The notes under the pieces are model-generated. The model searched no databases and was not told the origin of the DNA. It was given only the letters and a program-made list of their open reading frames with translations. A stretch of DNA of 64,000 bases, taken from Eubacteriales bacterium. Lineage in GTDB: Bacteria > Bacillota > Clostridia > Oscillospirales > Oscillospiraceae. Made by a program: the position numbers and the translations under genes. Location of the stretch: positions 38,080 through 102,079 of the forward strand of contig JAUNSH010000004.1 of the NCBI GenBank assembly GCA_030539285.1. Direction: 5' to 3'. Shown piece by piece: positions 47,018 through 56,150 of this stretch. Position 1 is the first letter of the stretch; the number at the start of each line of letters is the position of its first letter.

Positions 47018-48247
47018 ATGAAAATTATAGTTATTGGCAGCATTTCAGCCGGTGTATCTGCCGCTTCCCGGATCGCCGCCGGGGAGCGGAATCCTCAGAT
47101 CACCGTCTATGAAATGAGTGCCTTCTTCAGCTGCGGTGTAGGCGGACTGCCCCACTATCTGGGGCAGACCATGCAGCAGCTGAACGAAGCGATCCGGCAG
47201 AAGGAAGTGGAACTGCAAAACGCGGGGATCCAGGCCCACCTCCGCCATGAGGTGCAGGCCATCGACCCGGCCCACCGAAAGCTGACGGTCTGCGACCTTT
47301 CCACCGGCCGGGTGTTTGAGGACAGCTACGACAAGCTGGTGATCGCCACCGGCTCCTCCATCGCCCTGCCCCAGGTTCCCGGTGCCAACCGGGTGGGCGT
47401 GCAGACCCTGAAAACGGTGGAGGATCTGATTTTCCTGAAGGAGTACACCCGCACGCCCTACGTGCAGGACATTGTGATCCTGGGCGGAAACTGGGCCGGT
47501 CTGGAGATCGCCAAGGTCCTTCTGAAAATGGGCCGAAAGGTGCGCATTATCGAGGAAAACCGCCAGCTTTTGCCGGAATTTGACCCCGAAGTCAGCGAAT
47601 TGATCCGCAAGGCGCTGGAAGCCGAGGGCGTCCAGTTCAGTCTGGGTGAGCAGGTCCGCTCCTTCCCGGGCAAGACCTTTGTGGAGCAGGTGCAGACCAG
47701 CCGGGGCAGCTACCCCTGCGATCTTTGCATCGTATCCACCGGGGTGCAGCCCAATACCCGGCTGCTGGCAGGCACCGGCATCGCCACCGCGCCCAACGGC
47801 GCCGTGCTGATCAACGGGGATCTTGCCACCAATGTGCCCGGGATCTACGCGGTGGGCGACTGCGTCCAGAGCCGTCAGGGAAGCCTGCGCACCTGCAGCC
47901 TGCGGGTGGGCGGCACAGAGCTTGCCAGGACCGGCCTGACCGAAGCGGAGGCAAAACGCGCCGGCCTGCGGGTGAAAAGCGCTATGGCCACTGGCACAGA
48001 CCGCCCCGGCATCTGCCCCAATCCCCAGAAAATCACCATCAAGCTGGTCTATGAAGCCAATACCCATCAGGTGGTGGGCGCTCAGGCCTGGGGCGGAAAA
48101 AATGTGGCGACCCGCGTCAATGCCATCGCCGTAGCTATTCGTGCCGGCATGACCGCCGAGACCTTGAGCCAGGTGGATTTCTGCTATTCCTCCGCCGAGT
48201 GCTCCATCTGGGATCCCATCCAGATCGTCTGCGGTCAGGCGAAATAA
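47018..48247 (+). CDS. CoA-disulfide reductase/NADH oxidase-like flavoprotein
   Basis: 409 residues. FAD binding starts at IIVIGSISAGVSAASRIA, and the redox cysteine is in FFSCGVGGLPHYLG, where CoA-disulfide reductases have a single active Cys. A second nucleotide-binding motif reads IVILGGNWAGLEIAKVLLKM, and GIYAVGDCVQ closes the FAD site. The protein is shorter than typical CoADR and lacks a rhodanese domain. In the BMC locus it may balance NAD(H) or keep CoA reduced. No encapsulation peptide is seen. Confidence 0.82.
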   Translation: MKIIVIGSISAGVSAASRIAAGERNPQITVYEMSAFFSCGVGGLPHYLGQTMQQLNEAIRQKEVELQNAGIQAHLRHEVQAIDPAHRKLTVCDLSTGRVFEDSYDKLVIATGSSIALPQVPGANRVGVQTLKTVEDLIFLKEYTRTPYVQDIVILGGNWAGLEIAKVLLKMGRKVRIIEENRQLLPEFDPEVSELIRKALEAEGVQFSLGEQVRSFPGKTFVEQVQTSRGSYPCDLCIVSTGVQPNTRLLAGTGIATAPNGAVLINGDLATNVPGIYAVGDCVQSRQGSLRTCSLRVGGTELARTGLTEAEAKRAGLRVKSAMATGTDRPGICPNPQKITIKLVYEANTHQVVGAQAWGGKNVATRVNAIAVAIRAGMTAETLSQVDFCYSSAECSIWDPIQIVCGQAK

Positions 48248-48259
48248 GGGGGCGCCGAT

Positions 48260-49432
48260 ATGCCTGAACGGATCGACGCTGTAAAAACCAGCTTTTTTGG
48301 CAAAGGCGCGGTAAGGATGCTGGAGCCGGAGCTGCAAAAAATGGGGATCACCCGCGCCCTGTTGGTCACCGACCGCTTCCTGTATGAGTCCGGCGCTGCC
48401 GCCAGAGTGGCTCAGGTGCTTTCGGACGCGGGCGTGGAATTCGCGGTGTATTATAATGTGCAGCCCAATCCCACGGTGCAGGTGGTCAACGACTGTATCG
48501 CGGCAGCAGGGACCATCGGCGCACAAATGCTGATCGCTTTGGGCGGCGGTTCCGCCATCGACACTGCCAAGGCCGCCAGCATCGTACTGGCAAACGGCGG
48601 CACCGTGGAGCAGTACGAGGGCACCAACAAATCCTCCCGTCCCGGACTGCCCATCGTGGCCATCAACACCACGGCAGGCACCGGCAGCGAATGCACCTCC
48701 TTCTATATCGTCACGGACCCTGTCCGTCACAGCAAAATGGCCATGGTGGACACCAACTGCATGGTCTCCATTGCCGTCAACGATACGGACTTTATGCGCT
48801 CCATGCCCCCGAAGCTGACAGCGGCTACGGGAATGGACGCCATGACCCACGCCATCGAGGCGGTGCTGTCCAAAAACGCCAGCCCCGTTACCGATAAGGA
48901 CGCGCTGTGGGCCATTGAGGTCATTGGGCAGTATCTGCCGGCCGCCGTAAAAAACGGTAAGGACGAACAGGCCCGAACCATGATGGCCTATGCGGAAAAT
49001 GTGGCAGGCATGGCTTTCAGCAATGCCGGACTTGGCATGGTACACGCCATGGCCCACGCACTGGGCGGGCGGTACAACCTGCCCCATGGTGTCTGCAACG
49101 CGGTGCTTCTGCCCTATGTACTTGCTTTTGATGCCCAGCGGCCCACGTTTGGGCCACGGTTCCGGGCCATTGCCAAGGCCATGGGACTTCCCGGTGTGGA
49201 AGTGATGCAGGATGCACAGGCAGCCGCCGCAGTTGTTTCCGCGGTGCGGCAGCTGAATCAGGTGGTGGGGATCAGCCCTTGTCTACGGGAGCTGAACAAG
49301 GTCGATCCCGCCCATTTCCCTGATCTTGCTGCGCTGGCAATGAAGGATACCTGCATGTCCAGCAATCTGGTGTCTGTGACCCCGGTGGAAGTCATCGCCG
49401 TCTATACGGCAGCTTACATGGGAACGGAATAA
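48260..49432 (+). CDS. Iron-containing alcohol dehydrogenase (PduQ-like)
   Basis: 390 residues of the type III alcohol dehydrogenase family. The NAD-binding GGGSAIDTAK and the metal ligands in MDAMTHAIEA, GMVHAMAHALGGRYNLPHG (His residues) are present. It reduces the aldehyde to an alcohol while regenerating NAD for the aldehyde dehydrogenase. AAGGGGG precedes the ATG. It is the last gene of the BMC locus, followed by a terminator. Confidence 0.92.
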   Translation: MPERIDAVKTSFFGKGAVRMLEPELQKMGITRALLVTDRFLYESGAAARVAQVLSDAGVEFAVYYNVQPNPTVQVVNDCIAAAGTIGAQMLIALGGGSAIDTAKAASIVLANGGTVEQYEGTNKSSRPGLPIVAINTTAGTGSECTSFYIVTDPVRHSKMAMVDTNCMVSIAVNDTDFMRSMPPKLTAATGMDAMTHAIEAVLSKNASPVTDKDALWAIEVIGQYLPAAVKNGKDEQARTMMAYAENVAGMAFSNAGLGMVHAMAHALGGRYNLPHGVCNAVLLPYVLAFDAQRPTFGPRFRAIAKAMGLPGVEVMQDAQAAAAVVSAVRQLNQVVGISPCLRELNKVDPAHFPDLAALAMKDTCMSSNLVSVTPVEVIAVYTAAYMGTE

Positions 49433-49439
49433 ACATGAG

Positions 49440-49467
49440 AACGCCTCTCCGAATTTGGAGAGGCGTT
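49440..49467 (+). terminator. Terminator of the BMC locus
   Basis: AACGCCTCTCC and its complement form an 11-base stem with a six-base loop. The T-run is weak, but the hairpin stands just after the last stop codon and before a convergent gene. Confidence 0.8.
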
Positions 49468-49483
49468 GTACATTATAGAAAAT

Positions 49484-50512
49484 TTAAATTAAGAATGCAA
49501 GTTCTATTTTTGATTCATTCTTCTTCGAATCTGACACCGCCTCCGCAATGCTGTGAAGACATTCTTCCAGCCGCTCCCCGGACCAATGGTCCGCATCCGC
49601 TTCGGAACGTACCTTGAGGGCCTGGACCTGCCAACGCTGGAACTGCTCTTTGCTCCATTGCCCCTTCAGCACCCGGGCGTAGTACCGCTTGTAGGCTCGC
49701 TGATAGATGGTGAGGGCGGCGCTGCCCTCCAGCTTGCTCTGGCGGGTCTTTGCAGCACCGATGTCCCGGCAGGTTCGTACGGATTCCCCGGGGGCCACCT
49801 GATCGCAGTAACGGTAATGATAGCCCCGCTCCGGCAGGAAATACCGCCCGCAGTTCCGGCATTTCTGAATGCCGCCGCCGGACCGCAGCAGATGGATCAA
49901 CTCCAGATACAGCAGTTCCGACAGCCGGGTGAGCCGGTATTGCTCCGCCAGCTTTGGCTCCGTCCCGCCGTCCCGGATCAGGAAGGTGGGTTCCGGTTTG
50001 ACCGCCGGGACCCGCAGGGACATGCCAAGGCCGGGAGAATTCAGCGCCCCTGCGGGCAGAGCCGCAAGAAAGGACAGGAGATCCTGTTTCTCCTTTCTAT
50101 CCGTCACGGATTGTAAAATCATTTTTTGATATCTATTTTCTATCAGAAGATAACATTCTTCCGCGTCCTGCCAGAGGGCTCCCCGCTGGTATTGACAGAA
50201 CAGCCGCGCGCAGGTTTCCCTCCTGTCCGGCTCCAGCTGTGCCATTAAATCCCGATAATAGGGCATCCCGGTAAGCAGCTGGGAAACCTTCTCTGCTGGT
50301 ATAGAAATCCTACCATCCCGCTGCCGTTTCAGCGTGAGAAAATCTGCAAAATCATAATTCAGGAATTGGCACAAAAGCTCTCCCACGGGGTATGACGTAA
50401 AGCCAATATCCACCATACCGCCGCAGTATTCCACCGTTTTTCTGGATATCCCGGAGATTCCATGGTCCATTGCGAAATGATCATCCCGGTCCCAGTTCAG
50501 CAGCGCCCCCAT
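49484..50512 (-). CDS. DUF6076-like protein with zinc-ribbon motif
   Basis: 342 residues. No catalytic motif is evident. The C-terminal third has KCRNCGRYFLPERGYHYRYC followed by a CR segment (TCRDIG), a CxxC-(about 15)-C...C zinc-ribbon pattern as in DUF6076 proteins of gut Firmicutes, then a Tyr/Lys/Arg-rich helix. The N-terminal part is helical and acidic. It may bind nucleic acid, but function is unknown. The start at 50512 is followed upstream by a fair promoter. Confidence 0.65.
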   Translation of the reverse strand: MGALLNWDRDDHFAMDHGISGISRKTVEYCGGMVDIGFTSYPVGELLCQFLNYDFADFLTLKRQRDGRISIPAEKVSQLLTGMPYYRDLMAQLEPDRRETCARLFCQYQRGALWQDAEECYLLIENRYQKMILQSVTDRKEKQDLLSFLAALPAGALNSPGLGMSLRVPAVKPEPTFLIRDGGTEPKLAEQYRLTRLSELLYLELIHLLRSGGGIQKCRNCGRYFLPERGYHYRYCDQVAPGESVRTCRDIGAAKTRQSKLEGSAALTIYQRAYKRYYARVLKGQWSKEQFQRWQVQALKVRSEADADHWSGERLEECLHSIAEAVSDSKKNESKIELAFLI

Positions 50513-50572
50513 ACCTTTCCCTTCTTTCTTTGGTTTCAGCGATAGAACTTATAGAATTAGTTTTCATGTTCT

Positions 50573-50600
50573 ATTATACTGCTTTCGTCCACAATTGCAA
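50573..50600 (-). promoter_or_regulatory. Promoter of the DUF6076-like gene
   Basis: Minus-strand TTGCAA and TATAAT are separated by 16 bases. An ATAGAAC/GTTCTAT inverted repeat spans 50542-50574. Confidence 0.55.
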
Positions 50601-50617
50601 TCCCTGGATTCGATAAA

Positions 50618-51031
50618 TCAATATTTCTTTTGCAGGTACAGGTAACTGAGCCAGTGGAACACCATAATGACACACACGCTGAAACCGGCAGCCGTTGCAA
50701 GCTCCTGCTTGCCGATGATCTGGAAGACGATGGTGGCAATGGCAGCAGCCATCACATACAGATACCCAGCCCAGGCCCATGCTTTGTTGGCAAGGAATTT
50801 ATTCCGCTCATCGGCGTTGGTGGTATCCACCTTTTCCCGATATTCGGCAGAGCGCAGATAGCGGATATTGCGGATGGTCTGCACCACGCCCACACCCAGC
50901 AGGCCAGCGCCCATGCCGCACCAGTAGTCGTCCAGCAGGCCAACCATGTTGCAGCCCACCAGCACCGCGCCAAGCACGGCCCAGAAAACGCTCAAAATCA
51001 TTCTTCTGTTAGAGCCAAATTTGCATTTCAT
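50618..51031 (-). CDS. Small four-TM membrane protein paired with an XRE regulator
   Basis: 137 residues with about four hydrophobic segments in two pairs (RMILSVFWAVLGAVLVGC, MGAGLLGVGVVQTI, AWAGYLYVMAAAIATIVFQI, FSVCVIMVFHWLSYLYL) separated by a charged loop EYREKVDTTNADERNKF. It overlaps the upstream regulator gene by four bases. Pairs of an XRE repressor and a small DUF2178-like membrane protein are common in Firmicutes; the function is unknown. Confidence 0.72.
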   Translation of the reverse strand: MKCKFGSNRRMILSVFWAVLGAVLVGCNMVGLLDDYWCGMGAGLLGVGVVQTIRNIRYLRSAEYREKVDTTNADERNKFLANKAWAWAGYLYVMAAAIATIVFQIIGKQELATAAGFSVCVIMVFHWLSYLYLQKKY

Positions 51032-51237
51032 ATCGCTTCCTCCTCGTCAAACAGGAAAACTTCCTCAATGTTCTTGCCAAAATAGTTCGCGATCTTGTGT
51101 GCCAGAAAAATGGAGGGGTTGTAGCGTCCCGTTTCCAGCGAGCTGATGGTCTGCCGGGACACCCCCAGCGCCTTAGCAAAGTCCTCCTGACGAATGCCGC
51201 GGCTCTTTCGTATCTCTTCAATTCGGTTCTTCACCAC
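51028..51237 (-). CDS. XRE-family helix-turn-helix regulator
   Basis: 69 residues, a bare HTH_3 domain: RIEEIRKSRGIRQEDFAKAL, GVSRQTISSLETGRYNPSIF. The C-terminus ends in an acidic EEVFLFDEEEAI. It very likely represses its own promoter at a perfect palindrome 14 bases upstream. The downstream overlapping membrane protein gene is its probable partner. Confidence 0.9.
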   Translation of the reverse strand: MVKNRIEEIRKSRGIRQEDFAKALGVSRQTISSLETGRYNPSIFLAHKIANYFGKNIEEVFLFDEEEAI

Positions 51238-51250
51238 TTCACTCCCTTTT

Positions 51251-51268
51251 TGTAAAGCTAGCTTTACA
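51251..51268. promoter_or_regulatory. Operator of the XRE regulator
   Basis: TGTAAAGCTAGCTTTACA is a perfect 18-base palindrome that starts at the end of the -10 region, where a bound dimer would block initiation. Confidence 0.8.
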
Positions 51269-51270
51269 TC

Positions 51271-51299
51271 ATACTAGCATGCTCATGCAGAAATGTCAA
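51271..51299 (-). promoter_or_regulatory. Promoter of the XRE operon
   Basis: Minus-strand TTGACA (perfect) and TAGTAT are separated by 17 bases. Confidence 0.85.
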
Positions 51300-51320
51300 G
51301 CACATTTTACATTTTTAGAT

Positions 51321-51364
51321 AAAAAAGCCACGGGACTCCCCTTCGGTTTTGGGGATCCCGTGGC
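51321..51364 (-). terminator. Terminator after the prolyl-tRNA editing gene
   Basis: GCCACGGGA..TCCCC and GGGGA.TCCCGTGGC form a long stem with an UUCG-like loop and on the minus strand run into TTTTTT. Confidence 0.92.
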
Positions 51365-51372
51365 CTTGTTCT

Positions 51373-51915
51373 TTATTCCCCGGTCAGAATGACCATCCGG
51401 GGGCTGTGCTCCATGGCAGGCAGGATCTTTTCCAGCAGATCCGACATTTTTAACCGCAGCGAGGACGTATTGATGCAGGGATGGCAGCCGAAGAATTCTC
51501 CCTTCACCACCTCCGTGTCCATCAGCAGCTCTACCCTGTGGTCGCGGTCGTTCATCAGGCCCAGCACGCTGACGGAGCCGGGGGTGATGTCCAGCAGGGC
51601 CTCCATGTCCTCCGCGCTGGCAAAGCTCAGACGGGAGGAGCCGATCTCCTTGGACAGCACACTGGTCTTGAATTGCTTTTCTCCGGGCAGCATCAGCAGG
51701 TAGAATCTGGTCTTCTGCCGGTTGCACAGCAGCAGGTTTTTGCAGATCACCGCGTTCAGCGTCCGGTCGATCTCCTCGCAGGCTTCCATGGTCATGGCAG
51801 GCGCGTGGTCAATGCGCTGGTATTCGATGCCCAGACTATCCAGCAGATCGTAGCAGCGGATCTCCTTGGGAAGCCGCCCGGTGCAGTCCGCGGGGCGGCC
51901 GTTTTGCAGTTCCAT
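51373..51915 (-). CDS. YbaK/ProX-type prolyl-tRNA editing deacylase
   Basis: 180 residues. Motifs are LGIEYQRIDHAPAMTMEACE, VICKNLLLCNRQKTRFYLLM with the catalytic lysine, SFASAEDMEALLDITPGSVS and GCHPCINTSSL. Free-standing INS-like deacylases remove Ala or Cys from tRNA-Pro. The protein resembles PrdX-type proteins rather than the ProRS-fused domain. It is in a minus-strand series with the GNAT and TrmH genes but ends at its own terminator. Confidence 0.88.
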   Translation of the reverse strand: MELQNGRPADCTGRLPKEIRCYDLLDSLGIEYQRIDHAPAMTMEACEEIDRTLNAVICKNLLLCNRQKTRFYLLMLPGEKQFKTSVLSKEIGSSRLSFASAEDMEALLDITPGSVSVLGLMNDRDHRVELLMDTEVVKGEFFGCHPCINTSSLRLKMSDLLEKILPAMEHSPRMVILTGE

Positions 51916-51939
51916 ATCTCTTTTTCTCCTTATCCTTAC

Positions 51940-52485
51940 TTACAATTTCTTCATCATCAGAATGCTCCCCCGGGAGGAGCCGTCCTTCAGTCGGTAGGCA
52001 TCCGGGACCCGGGCCGCCTCGATGAAACCCATCTTTTCATAGAGCCGCCGGGCACGGTCATTGCCCTCGATGTAATCCAGCTCCAAAATACCAAGGCCGC
52101 ATGTTTCCGCGATGGCGATCAGTTCCTGAAACAGAGCTGTCCCAATACCCAGCCCCCAGTATTCCCGGAGCAGCCCGATGGCAACGCTGCCCCGGTGCCG
52201 GGTCTTGATTCGGCTGTTCATGGTCAGCATGGCGTTTCCCGCCAGTTTTCCCTCCACAAAGCAGCAGGGCATCACCTGTTCGGCACTGTTCAGAACGTCA
52301 TCGATAAAAACCGCCTCCCCTGCCGCGTCCATGGTGCATTCCTCCGGGTATCGCAGCAGGAACTCCGTTTCCCCGGCGGTAGTCTTCATAAACGCCGCCA
52401 TTTCGGCAGCATCTCCCGGCTGGGCACTGCGGAGAATGGCAGTCCTGCCGTCCCGCAACAGGATCTTTTTTTCGGGAAATTCCAT
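51940..52485 (-). CDS. GNAT-family N-acetyltransferase
   Basis: 181 residues. The acetyl-CoA-binding motif A is GLLREYWGLGIGTALFQELI, followed by LELDYIEGNDRARRLYEKMG, a RimI/RimL-like layout. The acceptor is unknown. It is placed five bases after trmH and 24 bases before the deacylase gene, so all three are likely co-transcribed. Confidence 0.85.
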   Translation of the reverse strand: MEFPEKKILLRDGRTAILRSAQPGDAAEMAAFMKTTAGETEFLLRYPEECTMDAAGEAVFIDDVLNSAEQVMPCCFVEGKLAGNAMLTMNSRIKTRHRGSVAIGLLREYWGLGIGTALFQELIAIAETCGLGILELDYIEGNDRARRLYEKMGFIEAARVPDAYRLKDGSSRGSILMMKKL

Positions 52486-52489
52486 AATT

Positions 52490-53308
52490 TCACCTCATTT
52501 TTCTCAGCTGCCAGAAGGCAACGGCGCTGGCAGCTGCCACATTCAAAGAGTCCACCCCGTGATACATGGGGATTTTTACGGTGTAGTCGCAGGCCGCAAT
52601 GGTGGTATCCGTCAACCCATCCCCTTCGCTGCCCAGAAGCAGCGCCAGTTTTTCCTCCGCCATCAGCTTAGGATCGTCGATGGACACGGAGTTGTTACTG
52701 AGGGCCAGTGCGGCGGTTTTGAAGCCCAGCTCCCGCAGTTGGGCCATGCCCGTCTCGGGCCAGTCCCCGGTATAGGCCCAGGGGATCTGGAACACCGTGC
52801 CCATGCTGACCCGGGCACTGCGGCGGTACAGAGGGTTACTGCACCCGGGGGTCAGCAGCACCGCATCCATACCCAGCGCGGCGGCGGAACGGAAAATGGC
52901 CCCCACATTGGTGGGATTCTGGACGTTTTCCAGGATCACGATCCGGCTGGCCTCCCGGCAAACTTCCTCCATCGTCGGCAGCTTGGGACGGCGCATGGCG
53001 CACAGTACGCCCCGGGTCAGATGGTAGCCAGTCAGTTTACATAACACTTCTTCATCCGCCGTGAACACCGGGATGTCCGGGCACCGGGCGATGATCTCCC
53101 GGGCGGAGCCGTCGATGTCCTTACGCTCCATCAGCAGCGATACCGGCTCACAGCCCCCATCCAGCGCCCGGTGGATGACCTTGGGACTTTCGGCAATGAA
53201 CAGCCCCTTGGCCGGTTCAAAGCGGTTCAGCAGCTGGGCCTCGGTCAGCCGGGCGTACACATCCAGCGCCGGGTCAGAAAAGTCGGTGATCTCTACGATC
53301 CTCCCCAT
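52490..53308 (-). CDS. TrmH/SpoU-family RNA 2'-O-methyltransferase
   Basis: 272 residues. An N-terminal substrate-binding domain precedes the SPOUT knot with motif 1 ILENVQNPTNVGAIFRSAAA, motif 2 LLLGSEGDGL and motif 3 IPMYHGVDSLNVAAASAVAF. It methylates ribose in tRNA or rRNA; the site cannot be deduced. It is the first gene of its minus-strand group, divergent from thioredoxin. Confidence 0.92.
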   Translation of the reverse strand: MGRIVEITDFSDPALDVYARLTEAQLLNRFEPAKGLFIAESPKVIHRALDGGCEPVSLLMERKDIDGSAREIIARCPDIPVFTADEEVLCKLTGYHLTRGVLCAMRRPKLPTMEEVCREASRIVILENVQNPTNVGAIFRSAAALGMDAVLLTPGCSNPLYRRSARVSMGTVFQIPWAYTGDWPETGMAQLRELGFKTAALALSNNSVSIDDPKLMAEEKLALLLGSEGDGLTDTTIAACDYTVKIPMYHGVDSLNVAAASAVAFWQLRKMR

Positions 53309-53451
53309 ACCCTCACCTCTGTTTCAGATTTTCCATATCTTAGCAAACTTAGGGGCAAATGTCAAAGCCAATGTGATTTCATCACAGAAATCCAGGTGCC
53401 GCCGCTGTATAATCAGGGCACAATAAAAGAAAACAAAAGGAGGACAACACA

Positions 53452-53757
53452 ATGTCTGTCACGAAGATCACGAAAGACAATTTTCAGGAGCTGGTCCTGA
53501 ACGCTGACCGGGAAGTGCTCCTGGACTTCTGGGCACCCTGGTGCGGTCCCTGCCGGATGGTCAGCCCCATTGTGGACGAGATCGCTGAGGAGCGCAAGGA
53601 CATTCTGGTGGGCAAGGTCAATGTGGACGAAGAAATGGAGCTGGCTGCCCAGTTCCAGGTCATGAGCATCCCCACCCTGGTGGTTCTGAAAAATGGTCAG
53701 GTGGTAAACAGCGCAGTCGGCGCCCGGCCCAAGGACGCGATTCTCAGCCTGCTGTAA
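53452..53757 (+). CDS. trxA: Thioredoxin
   Basis: 101 residues with the active site WAPWCGPCRM and the cis-Pro loop SIPTLVVLKNGQ. It is a general cytosolic dithiol reductant. AGGAGG precedes the ATG, and a TATAAT box at 53408-53413 may belong to its promoter, although the -35 region is unclear. It is monocistronic, with a terminator just after it. Confidence 0.95.
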   Translation: MSVTKITKDNFQELVLNADREVLLDFWAPWCGPCRMVSPIVDEIAEERKDILVGKVNVDEEMELAAQFQVMSIPTLVVLKNGQVVNSAVGARPKDAILSLL

Positions 53758-53768
53758 CCAAAGACGTG

Positions 53769-53806
53769 CCGCCTGTTTCCATCGGACAGGCGGCAGCCTG
53801 TTTTTA
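53769..53806 (+). terminator. Terminator after thioredoxin
   Basis: GCCGCCTGT and ACAGGCGGC form a nine-base stem followed by AGCCTGTTTTT. Confidence 0.88.
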
Positions 53807-53889
53807 TGTCAATAATACCCAATTATATCATTCCAAATTATGCAAACTAACGAATCTCGGTGGATGCAGCGAAAAAGCGCAAAAAACTG

Positions 53890-53918
53890 TTTACATTTTG
53901 ACAGAAATCGGGTATAGT
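53890..53918 (+). promoter_or_regulatory. Promoter of the folT-folC operon
   Basis: TTTACA and TATAGT are separated by 17 bases. Transcription would begin just before the THF riboswitch. Confidence 0.8.
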
Positions 53919-53926
53919 GAACCGCG

Positions 53927-54024
53927 AACAGAGTAGGAGACCTCGCGTTAAGTGCCACCGGGACGGGGAGTTTGCCCGGAGGACGAAGGATTGATTCCAC
54001 GATGAGGTCACCGCACCCGCTGTT
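53927..54024 (+). promoter_or_regulatory. Tetrahydrofolate (THF-I, folT-type) riboswitch aptamer
   Basis: The P1 stem AACAG/CTGTT encloses the conserved AGAGTAGG...CGCGTTAAGTG 5' part and the ACCGCACCCGC 3' part known from THF-I riboswitches. The middle has CCACCGGGACGGGGAG and a second helix closing at ATTGATTCC. Position directly ahead of folT and folC supports the assignment. Ligand binding would be expected to favour the terminator at 54146 and switch the operon off. Confidence 0.85.
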
Positions 54025-54145
54025 GCATATGGGATACCCTCCTTTATGTAGCAACGATACTCGGTCGGGCGAAGGCTTCGGCTGTGGGCAATGTATGCCC
54101 TTTTGTTGCTGCCTTTCCCCACGGGTCAATCGAAACCTGTCATAC

Positions 54146-54178
54146 ACTCCCCGACGCCTTGCGCGCCGGGGAGTTTTT
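54146..54178 (+). terminator. Expression-platform terminator of the THF riboswitch
   Basis: ACTCCCCG and CGGGGAGT, extended by CGC/GCG across an A-C mismatch, are followed by TTTTTGG. It lies about 120 bases after the aptamer; the intervening stretch has a GTTGCATATGGG...GTAGCAAC hairpin. Confidence 0.85.
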
Positions 54179-54243
54179 GGGTTTCGAGCCGCCGGGGCAG
54201 CGACTTGTTTGAGGCGTTCGCGAAAATAAAAGGAGGAATATCC

Positions 54244-54813
54244 ATGAACAAAACAACAACCGCAAGACCCTTCACCACTAAGACTCTGGCCTACTGTGCA
54301 TTGCTCGCAGCCCTCAGCGTTGTACTGGCCCGCTTTGTCATCCCCATGCCCAACGTGACCACCCGGTTCTCCATTGAGGCGGTGCCCATTTTCCTGGCCG
54401 GTATGCTCTTTGGGCCTATGGCCGGCGGACTGGTGGGCTTCAGCGCCGATCTGGTGGGCTGCCTGTTCTCCGGCTACGGCTACAATCCCCTGTTCTGCGT
54501 GCCTCCCATTCTTTATGGTATTTTCGGCGGTGTCTTCCGCCGGTATCTGGCTCAGAAGGTCAGCCTGCCCCGGCTGGGCCTGTCCTTCCTGTGCCCCGTG
54601 GTCATCGGCTCTATCCTGTGGCAGAGCGCGGCCCTGTCCTTTGTCTACAACAGCAAGGGCACCTTCACCGCCAGCCTCATTTACTTCCTGTCCACCCGCA
54701 CCATCCAGTTCGCCGTCACTCTGGTGCTGGATGTTCTGATCATCTACCTGCTCATGCGCACCAATGTCTTTGAGCGTATGGGCATCTGGCCTCCTGTCGC
54801 GAAGGAGAAATAA
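54244..54813 (+). CDS. folT: Folate ECF transporter S component FolT
   Basis: 189 residues with about six membrane segments. The ECF S-component pattern is seen in KTLAYCALLAALSVVLARFV, FSIEAVPIFLAGMLFGPMAG and GFSADLVGCLFSGYGYNP, typical of FolT. It binds folate and docks to the shared EcfA/T module, which is not in the window. AAAAGGAGG precedes the ATG at 54244; the longer open frame begins inside the riboswitch. Controlled by the upstream THF riboswitch. Confidence 0.92.
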   Translation: MNKTTTARPFTTKTLAYCALLAALSVVLARFVIPMPNVTTRFSIEAVPIFLAGMLFGPMAGGLVGFSADLVGCLFSGYGYNPLFCVPPILYGIFGGVFRRYLAQKVSLPRLGLSFLCPVVIGSILWQSAALSFVYNSKGTFTASLIYFLSTRTIQFAVTLVLDVLIIYLLMRTNVFERMGIWPPVAKEK

Positions 54814-54835
54814 TTACCCGAAAGGAACGACCCCC

Positions 54836-56113
<1,278 letters not shown>

Positions 56114-56117
56114 CACA

Positions 56118-56150
56118 AAAGGACGGCTATTTGGCCGTCCTTTCCTTATT
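56118..56150 (+). terminator. Terminator of folT-folC
   Basis: AAAGGACGGC and GCCGTCCTTT form a ten-base stem followed by CCTTATTTTTT. It also serves the convergent glycosyltransferase gene from the other side. Confidence 0.85.

Noticed and set aside
47045-49087. Minus-strand open frame of 680 codons
   Set aside because: It is antisense to the flavoprotein and alcohol dehydrogenase genes; its His/Gly/Ala-rich composition is an artefact of GC-rich third positions.
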